Source: Takifugu bimaculatus
Taxonomy: Eukaryota > Chordata > Actinopteri > Tetraodontiformes > Tetraodontidae
DNA: 64,000 nucleotides
NCBI GenBank assembly: GCA_004026145.2
Contig: CP034996.1
Coordinates: 14,375,641 to 14,439,640, forward strand
Reading direction: 5' to 3'
Each line of letters starts with the position of its first letter. Position 1 is the first letter of the stretch. Below, in pieces: positions 20,924 through 35,449 of the stretch. Both the position numbers and the translations under genes were made by a program. Below the pieces are notes generated by a model, which saw only the letters and a program-made list of their open reading frames with translations, did no database searches and had not been told where the DNA came from.

Positions 20924-23900
20924 ATGAATGTGTCCAGGTATAACATCTATAGCTTGTTGGACTGGATCTACGGCGGCGTGGACCCGAAGTTTGAAGGCAA
21001 CGGGGGCCCCGAATGTGCCGCCTTCCTCGCCCCTCAACAGCGCATCATCGAAAGCCTGATCATCGTCCTGGTGGCCCTGGTGGAGGTCGGGGTGGCGCTG
21101 AAGAAGATCGGCACATCCAAAGACTACAGCCTGGTTGGAAAAGAACACTCGAAGGCAAAAGAGGATAGTTTAAGCAAGAACCTGTTGCTGGTTGCCCTTT
21201 GCATGACTTTTGGAGTGGAGGTGGGCTTCAAATTTGCGACCAAGACTGTGATTTACCTGCTGAACCCCTGCCATGTCATAACTATGGTCCAGGTAAGGCT
21301 GAGCCTCTTTCTGCTGGATCAGACTACCTGTGCAAACTTTAGCAGCTTCTGCGTTGATGTTCACCTTTTGTCAACTCCACAACCTCATTTATACTTCCTG
21401 GTGGGAAAACATTCCCCTTAAACAGGCACTGGACTTCAAAGTGTGGGTTAAGTAGCAAATATATAAGTTTGTTCAGCATTAATATATTTGTCTTTTTGCC
21501 TGTATGGGTTACTTATAGATGTTAATATTGTAAAGAATTAAAAAGACCTGTAAAACATCAAAGCATGGACAAAACAAAACAAAATGGACAAAACTTTGAG
21601 ATATTCCTCTTTTGATAACAGAAGTATAGTCTGATTCTGATGCACACTACTTCGCATGCAACAACTGTCATGTAAAAGGAAGTTGGCTGAATGTGTACAC
21701 ATACACAAACACTTGCGTTATCTGCTCCAGGCCAACCAACATTCTTTTAAACTAGGATGTTGGTAAAAACAGAAAGAATAATTCTGAATGAACGTAGATG
21801 GCAGAAATCTGAAATCCACAGGTTTATGCTTCATGGTCTGTGTTTTCCACTGCAGGTCCCAGGAGAGGGTTAACATCCCAGTCAAGATCTAGCAAAAGCC
21901 ACATTAAAGTGTAATGAATTGAAGTTAGGGGGCCTGAGTTCCAGTGTTGGTTCCTGTGAAAGTTGCTCATTAAGTTTATTCTGTAACAAGAGCAGGATTT
22001 AGTAGGGCACAATATAAAAGCTGTAATTACAAGGAAGGCGGTTTATAACGGCCATAATGTGGGAAAGTTGACGAGAGAGTTCTGTGTCCCTTTGGCTTGG
22101 ACTTTTTGATTTAGTTTAACTAAATATGCTTAAGTCTTTAACACCCGGCTGCATCATTGTCCAGTGTTGGTCACAGCCACTTGTGTGTAGTTGTTCTTAA
22201 ATGCTTTGTAAATATTCAGGAATCATTTGACAGGGTATTTGTACTAGGGAGTGGCTCTGGCTTCACTGCTGTGGGACCACGAGAGGAGAAACAAATGCAA
22301 CAGGTCTGTTATAAACGATGAAACGTACAATTAAAGCAAAGCTTAAAGTGCAAATGCCAGCTGCTGCGTTTGGTCGGGCGGGGCGGTACTGGTGGGGAGG
22401 AATGTGGAGAATCCAAAACCAATATGCAGCCAGAGATGATGAGGAGAGGGAAGCGTTCAGCGGCCGCCGCAACTTAAATAGCCGTTGGATTTCCATTGGC
22501 TCATGGAAATGAGCGGAGCTCATTAACCGTCAGGTGTGACAAGCAGCTGGTGGCCGCTGTTAAACAGGTGCTGCTGAGGTCAGGGGCCTGATTAACATGG
22601 AGAATTATTCCAGTTCACTCAGGCTGAGCTGGGAAATCCAACACGCTGCTGGGCCACATCAGGTAACCCTGCTGGACACCGATATCGTGTCGTGCACTGT
22701 TTGTTATAGCAGTTATTCAAAGAAGATAAAGATATAAACTCGGACAGTTTTCTTTCATTTTCTTAATAGAAAAGAATCCAGCAGGCTTTAACCTTTAAAG
22801 TTAAATGTAGTTTATAATTTAAGCACACCATTTATATTCCACCATACACATTAACTGTACTTTTATCACCATATAAATTGTAGATTATTCGATAAAGTCA
22901 CAATAAATGAGAATTTATTCTTTCCCCTCTCACCTGTTCCTTACATGTCTGTTGGGATCATGAGAATGGTGATCACTGCTGGCTCAATCAACCAGGGTTG
23001 AAGTGTGTTAAATCCATATTTAACGGTTGGAAACTCTGGTTTATAGGAAACTAATTCTCACCTCTTAGAGACCTAAAACAATATCCAGTTTCATTTTATT
23101 GGACAGTGACATAAATGTCCTCGTTCCACTGCGTTGTACCGGTTCCGCGTGGCCGAACTCTCGGTTTTATGGTTTTTCTGTTGAGGAAAGCATTTCAGCC
23201 TCCCTGGAAATGGCCGGAGTAATATAAAGATATGGACTTTTGATGCTACAAGTTCACCTTTTATAATAATAACAATTACTATTATAATCCTCTTTAATGG
23301 ATTGTGTACTCAAACCACGTGCTTTACAATAGCTTCCAGTTTCACATTTATCCCTACAGAGAGTCACTTTTTACATTAGAGGAACTTTGCTATTTTAGTT
23401 TTGACTTAATATTTAGCCGGCTTTAATCGGCTTCATCTGCCAATAATCTTTAGGTGATTAGGATGTCCATATTTATAACACCAATTCATTTTATTACTTC
23501 TATGATTCCACACCAGACAGCCTTCAATGAGGTCAAGAGGTCATATTTTCATCCTCGTCCTCTGGCTGGTTGGAAAGATTGATTTTAAAAATGCTGAACT
23601 CTGGATCCAAACACAGGATTTTTCAGACAGCAGGGAACATTGTAGTGAAAGTAAGCCTGAGCTGCTTTAACGGCGAAGGTCGTTAGAAGGTGAAAGATGA
23701 ATCCTATATATACTGTCTGGCCAGAAGGCAGTTGCACAAGACGCTGTGACCAAATTGCATTGTTGTAACGTCCTTCCCACCCTCTACTGAGCAGGCAGAG
23801 CAAGTTTTCGTGGGTTGTTTTACACCAGCGGGTCCTCCAGGCCACAAAAGGTCCTGCACAAAAGCATCAGATCTGAATCCACTTTTTTATTCCTTAAAAA

Positions 23901-26900
23901 CCTTTGTCCGTTTAACCTTTTCCCCCCTCTCTGTCTCTTTTCTTCTACAGATCTTCCTGCTGGCCTGCCCGCCGTGTAAAACAGCGATGGTGGTTTTTAG
24001 GTGAGCCCGTGCCTACTGTTTTATTTAATAAAAAGGGACGTGTATTTTAGCTCCGAGCATGGTGGCATTTTGTTTCTTGCATTATTTAGTCACCATCCCT
24101 AAACCGCATCGTCTCAAAGGTGCTCCCAAAAAGCAAGAAAAGGAATGTTCACGCCTAAACTAAACAGGGATTTTACATTTGTATAAAAGCAGTCGGCATG
24201 CTGATCGAGCTGCCGGTTTTCTCCTCCACAGGGTGTTTGTCGTGGCTTTCATTGTTCTCCCGTTAACAACCACTCTGACGAGACCTGTTAATTATTCAGG
24301 GGGAAGGTTTGTGTGTTTTCCAGACGGATTGGAAAGTTCAGAAATAAATACTTCCAGGGTGGCTCTGTTGGCCGAACCAGGAGTGGAGGCGGCTTCTTTT
24401 CCACCGTTTCACCTGAAATGACCATAAACAAGATATCAACAACAGGCCTGTCACCTTCAGAGAAAGGAATTCCTTACCCCAGGATAGTTAGTTCAGTCTG
24501 TGGGACATGTTTAAGGAGTCACACTCAAATGCAGCCTTTTAAAAGGGTTAAAGGAAATGCCGAACAATGTTTAAATGTAAAATTAGCCATTTTCCATGCA
24601 AGAGTTTGGTTTGGTGGTAACAAATAAAAATGTAAAGAAGCTCGCACAAGAAAAACCTCATGTGTCTTCAGAGGTCAAAGGTCAGTGACGATCAATAAAT
24701 GAAGCCAAATGTGAGGGAGCAGGTTTCTCTCGGAAAGGTCTGGAGGCCTCCGGAGTGACAGCTCGGCTCATTTGTGCTGGCGTCCCGACCGCACTGCTGT
24801 TTTCCCACTGACCTTGGCTGTCATAACAGTCACACGGACTCTGATAAAGTGAGCGGGCTGATATAGATGTAGGTCCGCACTTTGACACGTAAGCTCTCGG
24901 GCTCGTATATACAGCAGTCAAGCACGCTGTCAAGTAATCATTAGACAAAAGAATCTCGTTGGATGTGTACAAATTGGCTGAATTAGCATCACCCTCCTCC
25001 CAGATGAAGTGCACCCTGAATAGCAACAGAAGCAGCGCTAATGACAGAATCGCCCTGAAACCTCCCGGCCAGAGTCCAACACAGCCTCTGAGAGTGATGT
25101 CGTCTGACTGGATTGATTACTTTTGGAGCGAGCCTCCTCAGCTGTCAGTGAGCCGCCTTTCTGACAACCAACCGCCCTGACAACAGACGAGGACCAGTCG
25201 TCTCCAACGGCTTCAGGGCGGACCTTTACCACACAACCTCCACCTGTTCCAGCTGTTCCTTAGTGACCGTATTGGCTCGTATCAGTGTCAGCTCACCAGC
25301 GTCATGGTGGAAACTGTCCTTTTACAGCTGGGCTGGAGTGTTTAGCTTATGTTTTTGGTTCTGTGTTTCCAGGCTGCAGGTCCACATGCTGAATGGTGCA
25401 TTACTGGCTTTATTGTTCCCAGTCGTCAACACCAGACTGGTAAGTAAATAGTACTGGGAAGCCTCCATCAGTTTCTCATCTTATTTTGGGAACTCTTTTC
25501 CTTCAAGGCTTTTTACTTGTCCCTGAGGTTTAGGCTCATTTATAACATTTATAGAGCACAGTTCATGTTTTTTAGTTTTACGACCTCTCAACAGGAGAAC
25601 GTGTTCCCTCGCTTCTCTTTCCTACTGTTTTATCTTTCATCAAGGCTCTTCTGCAGTAGGAAGCACGTGCAGCACGTGAATGCCAACATGCAGATCACAT
25701 GCACGACCAAAGTGGTTGATGAAGGAAATCTGAGGATGTTGAGTGAGGCTTGGCTCAAGTGTCTGTGACAAAGATCCCCCCAGCACACATGGAGCACAGA
25801 GGAACCTCTCGTCCTACTAACGCCACATTCAAGACATTTTAATTTTTATAAAAGATTCATAAAATGGGCTTCAAAACACTATCTCTGAAAACACCTGGAT
25901 GCTGCAAGCTGTCTGCCTGTTTTATCAGACTTATCTTTGCATTTCAGCTGCTCACTGAATGTGTGTTGTGGATAAAACTATTTATGTTCCAGTGACATCT
26001 AGCACAGAGTGCATCTTTAATGTACATAATCAAGGAACTGGTTTTGACCACGGTTTATCATGAAAAACCTCTGCTCACAGCCAAAAACAGGGATTCAGCT
26101 GGGTAAAGGAAGTGATGAATCCCATCCTGACATGATCGTCCATTTTGTAACGTTACCTTTATCGTCACTGTACACTGCTTGATCTGGCTAAAGACAAGCA
26201 GGAGCACATATTTAATCTCATAATGGCATTTTTCTCTTCGCAGCTCCCATTGGAAAAAGAGATTTACTACATCCAGCACTCCATGTTGTACCTTGTGCCT
26301 CTTTACCTTTTCAGGAAAGGAGGTACGTGTTCTGTCTTTTCGTGGCTGAGACATGATAGCCATGCTGGGTTTCAATACCCGTTTTACTATCTTTACTCTT
26401 GCTGCCCACATCAGCTGTTATTTCCACCACAAACGAGTGTCAGACTTTCCTCACAGCTTCAGTAGCCTGACTAGACGGCTCATCTCAAACACATTAAAAA
26501 GACATGTAATAGAGCGTACATTATATAGGCAGGTGCAGTACAAGGTTACATAAGTTAATAGGTTGCTTTATGATGGAAGTTAACAGGTAGACAGAAAGAC
26601 AAACCCCAGCTTTTTATAACCCTGATGACGGAGATAAATAGTAACACATTATAAAGTTATGAAACAAACCGTAAAGAAGGAGGATGTTAAGCCTCTTCAG
26701 TGATCTCTGTGAGCTCCCATATTTTGCCTCGAATAAATTAAGACTTTAAATCCTGAATGTCAATCTCTGTTTAGCAAACTTTGCAACACCCTGCATCTAC
26801 AACTGAATAGTTAGCAGGATGTGGTCTGAAACTAGCTTTTCCTGTTTCCATCCAGGTAGCTATAATTAAAGGAAATAATGCATGTAAAGGTATTACACAC

Positions 26901-28288
26901 ATTATTTAATCAGTTAACGAGTAATGATGGTTATATTTCTGATGGTAAGCCTGACTTTCAATGGTAGCAGTATTAATATCAATACTATCAATTAGGTTAA
27001 TCAAACTTATTTGGTTAGAGCAAATAAATTACATCCTGTGGGTGTAACTTACAATGTGAAATGACGTTCTTGACAGAGGTCTGCTTTTTTTTAAATAATG
27101 AGACACCTGCATTTATAGTAATATAAACCAAATAACAGTGGGACACAGTATCGCCTAATGGAGACCCCAATTATATTTGTCTGAAGTTTAAAATATTTGG
27201 TATAACTGTGCCCATTTTAATGCATATACATGTCTTGCTTTGCAGGTGTCTATAAGCCTGAACCTATGGGGGACATGTGGTGGGCGCTGCTGTCAAATGG
27301 CATCATGTTCCTCTATCACTTCGTCTTCCTGCAGCTCCTTGGCCTGGTAAGACAGCGTCCTCTGCTGGCCAAGACCCAGTACTTCAACTATCTTCTCACT
27401 GACGTCATCAATTTCATTTCCTGACAGAATAATGCCAGCTTGAGTTGAGGGCAGAAAGTAGCTACTAAGATACGAGTCAGTACCGTAATCTCACTCTCAT
27501 AAATAACATGCACCCGTGTGTAAATTCTCCCTGCTGTCACCTAAGCTCACCACCTTTTCATATAAGAAATGGTTCCAAATGAAGATATAATCTCTCACAG
27601 TGACATATACAGTATCTCAGTGCATTCTCCTCTTATCTGCATACTTTTATTCAGCAAGACCTGGCCTGAGGATGTCATTGGCAGATAACAGCTCTTCTGG
27701 TGACACCCTCGGCTGCCATGACAACAGCTGACAATGACATCTTTGACTGCCGATGTTTGTGTTGCGTGGTAGCTTGGGAGGATTCCTTTGTGGAACACTG
27801 AGCTGAAAAGCTGGAATTTTTTTGCAACAGCCTTTCTCGCTCGCAGCAGTGAGCAGTGCAAAGCTTGCTGTGCGAGGTGCACACTCTCTGCTGCTCTAAC
27901 AGATAAAAGATGCTGAGTATTGTTGGAATTGGTGACAGCACGGTGACCTGTACGCAAAACTGAAAGTCGGCCATCAGCTGTTCTGGGAGACTCTGCTCGG
28001 TTCATGACCCCCAACAGTCACCCGTCACAGTTCATCGTGTGCTTCTGTCCGTTACTCAATCCGTCTGTGTTCCACTTGCAGGTGACTGAGGTCAACCTGA
28101 ACAACATGCTGTGCCCGGCTGTGTCCGACCCCTTCTATGGGCCTTGGTACCGGGTGTGGGCGACCGGCCACCAGACCCTGTTCACCTTCATTCACGGGAA
28201 GGCCCTCACTCTCCTGTCACAACATGCAGGCTCTGTGTGCAGAAACCTGTTGGACATGTTGCGGCTGCGCAGCAAGAAAGTCGACTGA
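20924..28288 (+). CDS. tmem164: Transmembrane protein 164, six coding exons
   Basis: Exons: 20924-21292, 23951-24000, 25373-25439, 26244-26322, 27246-27346, 28082-28288; all introns are GT-AG and phases join without a break, giving 290 residues (human is 297). TMEM164 is a multi-pass membrane protein of the YwaF/TMEM164 family, reported as an acyltransferase that makes C20:4 ether phospholipids and promotes ferroptosis. The start was chosen at the ATG giving MNVSRYNIYSLLDW, which aligns with the human N-terminus; an upstream in-frame extension is ignored. Hydrophobic segments occur at about 41-56 and 86-113, in exons 2-5 and near the C-terminus. The conserved NPCH motif has Cys116, which I equate with the proposed catalytic Cys123 of human. 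The ending RSKKVD parallels the human PAKKID. It converges on ammecr1. Confidence 0.95.
26522..26640 (+). repeat. Interspersed repeat fragment within a tmem164 intron
   Basis: Words in this segment (tataggcag, tacaaggtta, ataggttgct, tatgat, gacag, cccagctt) recur in the same order at 43055-43320. The pattern resembles the 3' tail of a common teleost retroelement whose copies end near 'gacagacaaaccc...cttggcggaggtaa'. Only a fragment is present; family not determined. Confidence 0.5.
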
Positions 28289-29340
28289 ATACCAACAAAG
28301 ATCCTCACAGACTATTTTTCCTTACGTTTATGGCATTTCAGACATTGGGAAAACATGAACCTTTCAGGGCCAGTAAATCAATATGTCATTTAAGTGTATA
28401 GTAGTCAGCTTGCACACATATTTGCATGCACAATGTATAAATACATATATGCGGCATTTTAAGGGCAGTAGTTAGCATTGTTGAGCTGGGCAGATATTTT
28501 TATACTATCTTTAAAGAAAAAATGTACGTGACTTTGTGAGATTTCTCTTGCTGCCTTTTGTAACATTGTGAGAAAGTAGATGTCACTACTGATGTTACAC
28601 TTAATGTGGTAGTACTGCTAAATGTGTTCTTAGAGCAAGCTGCCATTTTTATGTCATTCTGCATTCTGAAGCAGACTGTGAATGTGAGCTGGTGTTGAAG
28701 TCGGTGCTTGTTTGTTGCTGGCATGTCTGGATTCTTCTTACTGTTGTCATTACTACAATACACGCGTGTACACGGAGTCCCTCTATTTCCACGCGATTGC
28801 ACTTGGGATTGTATTCACACTGTAAGTGGCCTGTAGTTTTATTTTTGTCTCCCATCTGTTCAGACCATTCCAGATCCAGTGATAATCAGGGGATGTGAGG
28901 AAGTGTTACGAGCTGTGATTAAGAGTGAGGAGTTGTGGGTTGACTCTAATGTTGTTGCCTCTGCTGAGAAAAAGTGCGCGCGGGAGTTTTTGTCTTTACT
29001 TGAGCACGTTGTCTGTATGAATATGATGTTTGCCAAGATGCAGCCAAACTTGAAGAAATGCGTATCAAGACTGAGATCATGCATCACTCATATCACGCCG
29101 AAATTATTATGGCGTAGAGTCACAGCCTGGATTTTTTTTTAAAAAAAATATGTAGTTAACTGCACAATACAAAGTATTACTGTACTCTGGTCAGTTGTCA
29201 TTTCAAGTATGAGGGTCGTGCACATTACTGTAGCATATACTGCACTGCAATGTAAAGAAGGGAAACTTTTGTATAACAGTGGGTTTGCGTGTAAGTTCTG
29301 TGTCAAACATTAAAGTGCTTTCAGTTCACCAACCTACCCA
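28289..29340 (+). other. tmem164: Probable tmem164 3' UTR
   Basis: Non-coding sequence after the tmem164 stop with no competing gene. ATTAAA at 29309-29314 is followed by a T/G-rich stretch and is the best candidate poly(A) signal. The extent is inferred. Confidence 0.5.
29309..29314 (+). terminator. tmem164: Candidate poly(A) signal ATTAAA of tmem164
   Basis: The variant hexamer ATTAAA lies about 1.0 kb past the stop codon, with a GT-rich stretch beginning about 25 bp further on (gtgtggagcg...ttttgtgggt), as expected of a cleavage site. Confidence 0.4.
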
Positions 29341-30867
29341 GTGTGGAGCGCTTGATTTTGTGGGTATTTTTGGCTTTTCAAGGTTCTTTTATACAGTTTT
29401 ATAATTTGAGAAATATTTACCTTTTATGTGCAGCGGTTGGGTGTAAAACTAGCACCAAGTAAGGCCTGAAAAGAGTTTATGACATATGACTTTAGAAATA
29501 TCTAACTACAACATGTGTGTTCTGCAGGTTAGAGTATAACATTCACCTAACACTGATGAGTAATGGTCACTGTTCTTCTTGTTCAGGAGATCAAGAATAC
29601 ATGTGAGTAGATTAGTTCTCCAAATTGGATTTTTTTTGTCACTTGACCTTTTGTTCGGCGGAACTCCGATATAATTTATATCAAGGTAATAAGGTTTGGG
29701 TGCTGCTGTCTGCCTGGTGATGTAGACGCAACCAGCAAAGTCACAGCAGCAGTGACGCCCTGCATTCAGAGAGAAAGAAAATGGACCCTGATTGGCAGGG
29801 CAATGGAGCTGATAAGGATGGCACATTTACAAACACAAAAGGACATGAAGTCAGGGATGTGAACGGAAATGGGTTTTCACTGCCATTGTGATATCTGTTT
29901 ACTGGTCAGGTTATTTATTCAGGCTTGGGGGTGCTTTTGTATGGAGTGTGATCGTAAGCCTGACCGCCCCCACGACCCCTGAGCGTTCAGTCCTGAATAT
30001 CACATAACCAGCAGGGGAGTGTTTCCAGATACACCTGCCACAGATTTTTCCCGGGCGAGCGCCGAGCAGTGGACGAAGAGGTCGAGAGGCAGGATGAGCA
30101 TGAGGAGAATCCTTATCACAGCCAGGCAGGCTGCAAGTGGAGCCACATTAACACAACAAACGAGGCAAAGGCAGCAAGCAGAAGGTGAATTTAGGGAAAA
30201 ATATAGAGCCAGTCCTGTTTTATGTTCAGCCATATACAATTACCTTAAAAGATGCAATATTTGTTCAGTCGCTCAGACCCAAGTTCAATTAATACAGAAA
30301 CATATTTTTACTCATACTTACTGTATTCTGTTCTGTCACTACACGTAAAAAAATAAAATTGAATACGTGATGTAAAATGAAATATGTATGAAAGCGTAGT
30401 TGTCAGCAGAGATTAAGCTTTTACTAGTGCGACGTTTAATGTCTTGAGGCAAACGGGTGTTTTACACCGCCACAGTGATAAAACTATCATGCTGCTCCTC
30501 GGCTGTTAAGTTATACATAAGGTCTTTCGTCTAGATGGAAAGCGCGCTTCTAAAATACTGTTTAATGTTGGCTCAAAGGCCAAAAACTGTTCATTTTGCA
30601 CATGTGGCCTGCATGTCCTCCAGGCAGTGAAGGCATCGTCAAGCTTTAGCGGACTCGGGTCACGTGATCGCCGGACACCATGGGCGACGTGGGTACATAG
30701 AAAGGTGAAGGTGTTGGGATGTGGATGAAATGACAACTCAGACAGGCATTCTTTTTCCAGTTGATTTTATATTTTTTGTCGAATAAATGATTTAAAAAGT
30801 AATGTTTAAAACTACATTTCTTCACAGCCATGACTTACATACTCAGTTAACCCATCTATATATCGAG
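29341..30867. other. Intergenic between convergent genes
   Basis: No supported coding region. Short open frames lack recognisable features. Confidence 0.4.
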
Positions 30868-30899
30868 ATATATCTATATCTATATAGATATAGATATAT
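30868..30899. repeat. Perfect 32-bp AT-rich palindrome
   Basis: Reading outward from the centre at 30883/30884, 16 bases on each side are exactly complementary, including C74-G93 and C80-G87 (last digits of the coordinate). It sits in an (AT)n-rich patch, about 30860-30907, and could extrude as a cruciform. Confidence 0.85.
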
Positions 30900-31125
30900 A
30901 TATATATACTTTTACCTCCCCACGCTCTTCTTTTGCGTTTTTTTTTGTTTTCTTTTTCTCCCCGAGTCCTACCATCGTGATAAATGCCCATTTCAAGTTG
31001 TGTCACACTAACAGCAATTCAACAGGAAAAGAGGAAGGGTCTAGCGCTACAGGGGGTGAATTTGAAGTTCCCAGTTCATAGTATTCCATCAACAGTTTTC
31101 AAGTTTACTAAAGCAGAGAAATATT

Positions 31126-31144
31126 AAAAAAAAAAAAAAAAAAA
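31126..31144. repeat. A19 homopolymer
   Basis: Nineteen consecutive A on the plus strand. It could be the tail of an old retrotransposed copy or a simple tract in the ammecr1 3' region; no insertion boundaries are visible. Confidence 0.8.
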
Positions 31145-31396
31145 GATCAACAATTGAAATGAAAGAAACAAACGTTGGTATGAGGAGTTACACCAGGCAA
31201 CCCTCCCAGCCCATCAGGCCACTGCAACAGAAAAAAGTCGTTTTGTACAGTGACACATCAGAGAAGTCCGTGTCCCAAAATTCTGAACATAGAAAACCCC
31301 TAAAATAATTTTGAAACTAGATTCAAAATATTCCTCTGAAAAGAATTTTTAAATGTACAAAAAGTCTTTTTTTCCATTTTTTTAATGATTTTTTTA

Positions 31397-34300
31397 ATAA
31401 AAGTTTTAAACACAACTTTATTGAAGTCTGTATTTCATTTGTCATTATTGATTCATTTATTTTCTTCTTTTTTTTTAATCTATCAGTGCGATTGTATACC
31501 AGTGCAGCTACTGGGTCCAGAGTAAAGAAAACAGGCTTTTTTTCTTCTTTAACGGCATAAAAAATAAGGAAAGTTTCATCTTTTATATAAAGTATAACTG
31601 CTGGTCTTTAGGGAAAACAAACATTTATAAACCCATAAAGCTAGGAGGCACACCATGGGATTTTCATTTTTGTAAATTATAGCAATAATACAAGTAATTC
31701 TACTAACAAGAATAATTATAAAATAAAAAAGGAGGAACAATTTTGCAACCGTTTTCACCCTCCGTGAAGCTGTGAGGGGCTTCAAAGACGGGCTCAATGA
31801 AACCTCATTGATAAACTGTGTTGCTTATTAAGTCCAGACAGTTGAGAAATCGCACAAAAAAAAAAAAAAGACATTAACAACATGTTGTCGATCGCAGGGT
31901 TGTCTTTTGGAAGGACAGGAAGCCAGGCCCGAGAGCAGCATTTGGGCATGGCCGCTGGCATCTTTGGTTCAGTCAAACATACGAAGGTAATACGAGCTTG
32001 AGCATTCCACGAAATATGAGAATGACTACGCAAGGAATGCTGAGGCTGAACTCTAACCCTGGTATGGAACCAAAACGCTATCTGCTACAACGAACTACAA
32101 AATATCGTTCTGTGATATCCCATGAGGTATCGATGCTTTTAACAGTTTGTCAGTACACAAGAAGGGCTATTCTGTGTTCTATGTAAAACATTTACTCTGT
32201 GCTAACCTTCAACAGGACCTTTTCACTAGTTGACAACTAAGACTTTGCCTTTTTTTTGAGGTGAAACGATTCAGCAGCTAAAGGAAAAGTGGAGAATGTG
32301 CTCAGAAAAAGCAGCATCCACATTTCCCAGGAAAGGCAACGACCACTACCACCGCCACCGCCGACTGAATGACCCGTCACACCTTGACAGACTAGGCCAT
32401 GAGGTCAGTAATCGAGGGGAAGGAGGCTACATGTGACTTCTTGTCCTTTCAAACCTGCATGGGTGTCGATTTGCACTGGTAGGAACAAAACAACAAAGAA
32501 ATAAACACCTGTTCGAACAGATCTGCATATATCAAGGATAATAACATGTAGGATTTTCTCTTTATACGTCACTGTCGTATTGGAATTATGACCAGTAACG
32601 GTACATTCCATGGCCCCGTATGACTAGTTTGCTGTTGGGGCTTGCCTTCCGTGACTATCAATCTGCTGTTCCCATAGGGAACTGATCCCAAAAATACCAC
32701 ACCGGACTTGACGAAAGCATTCTCTGGGGCTACTGTTTTTCCCAGTGACAGTCCGCTCTTTCTGGAGGAGAATGTGCTGCCATACCTGACCGCACAGACA
32801 TATACCCAAGAGAAAATCTTAACATGTAGCATCTTTTAAGTATGATATGATCAATGAGTCCGCATGACCAGTCATGAGCTGTGACCACCCCAATATGAGG
32901 TCTGATAGCACCATATTTGTCTTTTAAATCTCATAATGGTTAAGAGTGTCGAAGCCATAGATCAAGCATATCATGGATAAAACCATAGGTCTCATACTCA
33001 TACATACATGCAACTGAATGCATTGCATGTATATAAAAAGACATACATAAAAGAACATGGTCAATTTGGTTTTGCAGCAGATAAATTCAGGTTGTGCTGT
33101 ATTAAATGGACCAGGAAGTGAAGGTCTGACGCTTCCTCTTTGACATTATATAGTGTTTTTTTCCTGTAAAAGCATACATTTAACTTGAGGTGCGATAATG
33201 ACTTCCCGCGGCTGTAACATTTAGGGCAGCAGCACCACAGCGCTCAAGTGAACATGCGTTTGAAGGGCCTCGTGTTAATGAAATGTATTAATGAAGGCTA
33301 GCAGCTGGTTAAGATGTAAGCGAACAGGCATACAGCCGCCAGCTGTCTAAAGAGCTGTTAGCATTAGCATTCAGGCGAGACCCTTCCCTTCGCTGTGGTG
33401 TTCCGATGGAGTTGGGAATGAGTCAAACCACGGGGCAGAGGAAAGGTCAGATCATCATCTACTGATCCATCTTTTATTAAATCATTCATTTAAGGCAACA
33501 CAACTTAAATATGGGTCATTTCGGGTTACTGTGGATGGAGTGCCAAAAGCCCTTGATATTTTGCATAAAGAAAAAAACCTGTCAGTTAGTAAAGGCTGTT
33601 ACAAAGAAAGATGTTGGTCAAGTAACAAGAAAAATGACAGTTAACTGTGTAATTCGGAGCCAGCAGATCGACACAATGATCCTCGACAGATCAAACATTC
33701 AGGAAAGTAAATACAACTAGACTAGTGTGTGTGGATGTAAATCACAAGTAACACTTGGATGGGTGTCTTCTTAGTCCTCACAAGCCCTGTTTGGGGTTTT
33801 TATTTGTTTTTTAAGCATAGACCTTAACTGCACGCTGCTCTGCCCTGAGCAGTGATTCTGCTGTAGCTCACTCAACTATGATCGCTCTAATCTACTGCCA
33901 GACAGCTGCCAAAACACCAAATCTAACAGTTCCTGTGTAACAGACGCACAACGACCAACGGGAAGCTGCAGGACAGCAAGGAAAGACGGAAGAACGGCAA
34001 TCGTGAAGCTTCAATGACCAAATCTAGACGCTCCAGAGAGCACAATGACATGCACTTCTAAATGACACGGTTACGATGATTAGCTTGCTTCGTTTTCGTG
34101 AAACAAACGATGACAACAAGTGACAAGGGATAGCTAGAATCTGAAAAGGCAAGACAATGTGTTGGGTTTTTTTTTATTTTATGATATCCGGGGCGATATA
34201 CAGACGACGGGACAAATGAGAGAAACCGCTGGGTTTGCCTGCTGGTCAGTGACCCAGCCCAGTCTCACCCCAGCTGATAACGTTTGCATTCAGAGACCGA

Positions 34301-35449
34301 AGACCCTCTGACGTATCGGGGGTTACCAGTTCAGAGGCCCTGAATGGCAACAAGCCCAAGATGACTCGTACAAAGTGTGGAATAAAAAGGGAATATGGCT
34401 TTAGATAGAATGTCCCTGTCAAGTGACTCCCTGCCAGAAACACCAGACACCATCAAACAATAAACTTGAAAGGAAAATTTCCCCGCTCCATTATGGGGAA
34501 AAGCGTGACCTACTCACGGTCTAGTTGGTTAGCAAGACAATTAATAAATCACCTGCACAACCCTGCTTAGCAGTATCCTCTGACAAAATGGCTTCCTCCA
34601 GAATTGCAGTGAAAGTGTTAAATTAAGAACTGGCTGTAAGCTCTGGCCAAAAAACAAAAACACAAATTTGGGTTTCCAAAAATTCCTCGGGGTGGTTTTC
34701 CAATCCAATTTGCTGTATAAATGACTTCATTTGGGTTTTTTTAGAGCCCTCAATCTATATCCACACACAAGAAATGCCAACACAGTTGTGAGCTCACACA
34801 ACTGATACCAGCAGAGGCCAGTCCGAGAGCGCCACAATCCTAGCCAGTAAAATTTGGAATAGCGGGATCCAAATATACCATTCACCCTACTGCACTGCAG
34901 GACAAGCTCGAGAGTCAATCCTTTTGGAGAGGTGTCAGGAGAGGTGGCACAGCCTTTGAGAACTGCAGAAGCTTTGCTACATGAGATATGTGAGGAGATA
35001 AAAAGGAGAGAAGCAAGTTTTTCTGTTAATGTAAAAGCGTAGCAAAGCCTAAACAATATACGAGGGAGACTAATCCGCCATAAAAGACTTCCAACCATCC
35101 ACAGACTTAAACCTGATTAGGTTTGCAGGAAATGTGCAGGATTATTAAAATCTAGTATTCATTCTTCAAAACTATGAATGGAGGGGGGTTATAGATAAAG
35201 ATAATACATATGCTGCAAAAAAAACTTAACCACTGGCAAAGAAAAAGAAACATGGATTTCTTGCCATTACCAAATAATGCTTCATTGCCACCCGTTGCCA
35301 TGTCAACGTCTTGATGAGACGGCCAGCATGGCAACGGAAACTATCATCATAAAATGGTACAGTAGTAGAAATAGCTAGACCAGGAGGGGGCGGGCTCTCC
35401 TGGGAAAAGGTCCGCGGAGAGGTCCAATGATTGGTCATGCGGCTCGCTG
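31397..35449 (-). other. ammecr1: Probable long ammecr1 3' UTR
   Basis: About 4 kb of AT-rich sequence downstream (minus strand) of the ammecr1 stop without another gene. Human AMMECR1 also has a 3' UTR of several kb. On the minus strand AATAAA occurs at 31422-31417 and is one candidate end; other TTTATT words on the plus strand exist, so the real end is uncertain. Also holds an A14 tract at 31856-31869. Confidence 0.35.

Noticed and set aside
20558..21148. A 196-codon minus-strand frame opposite tmem164 exon 1
   Set aside because: Antisense shadow of a conserved exon; no independent similarity.
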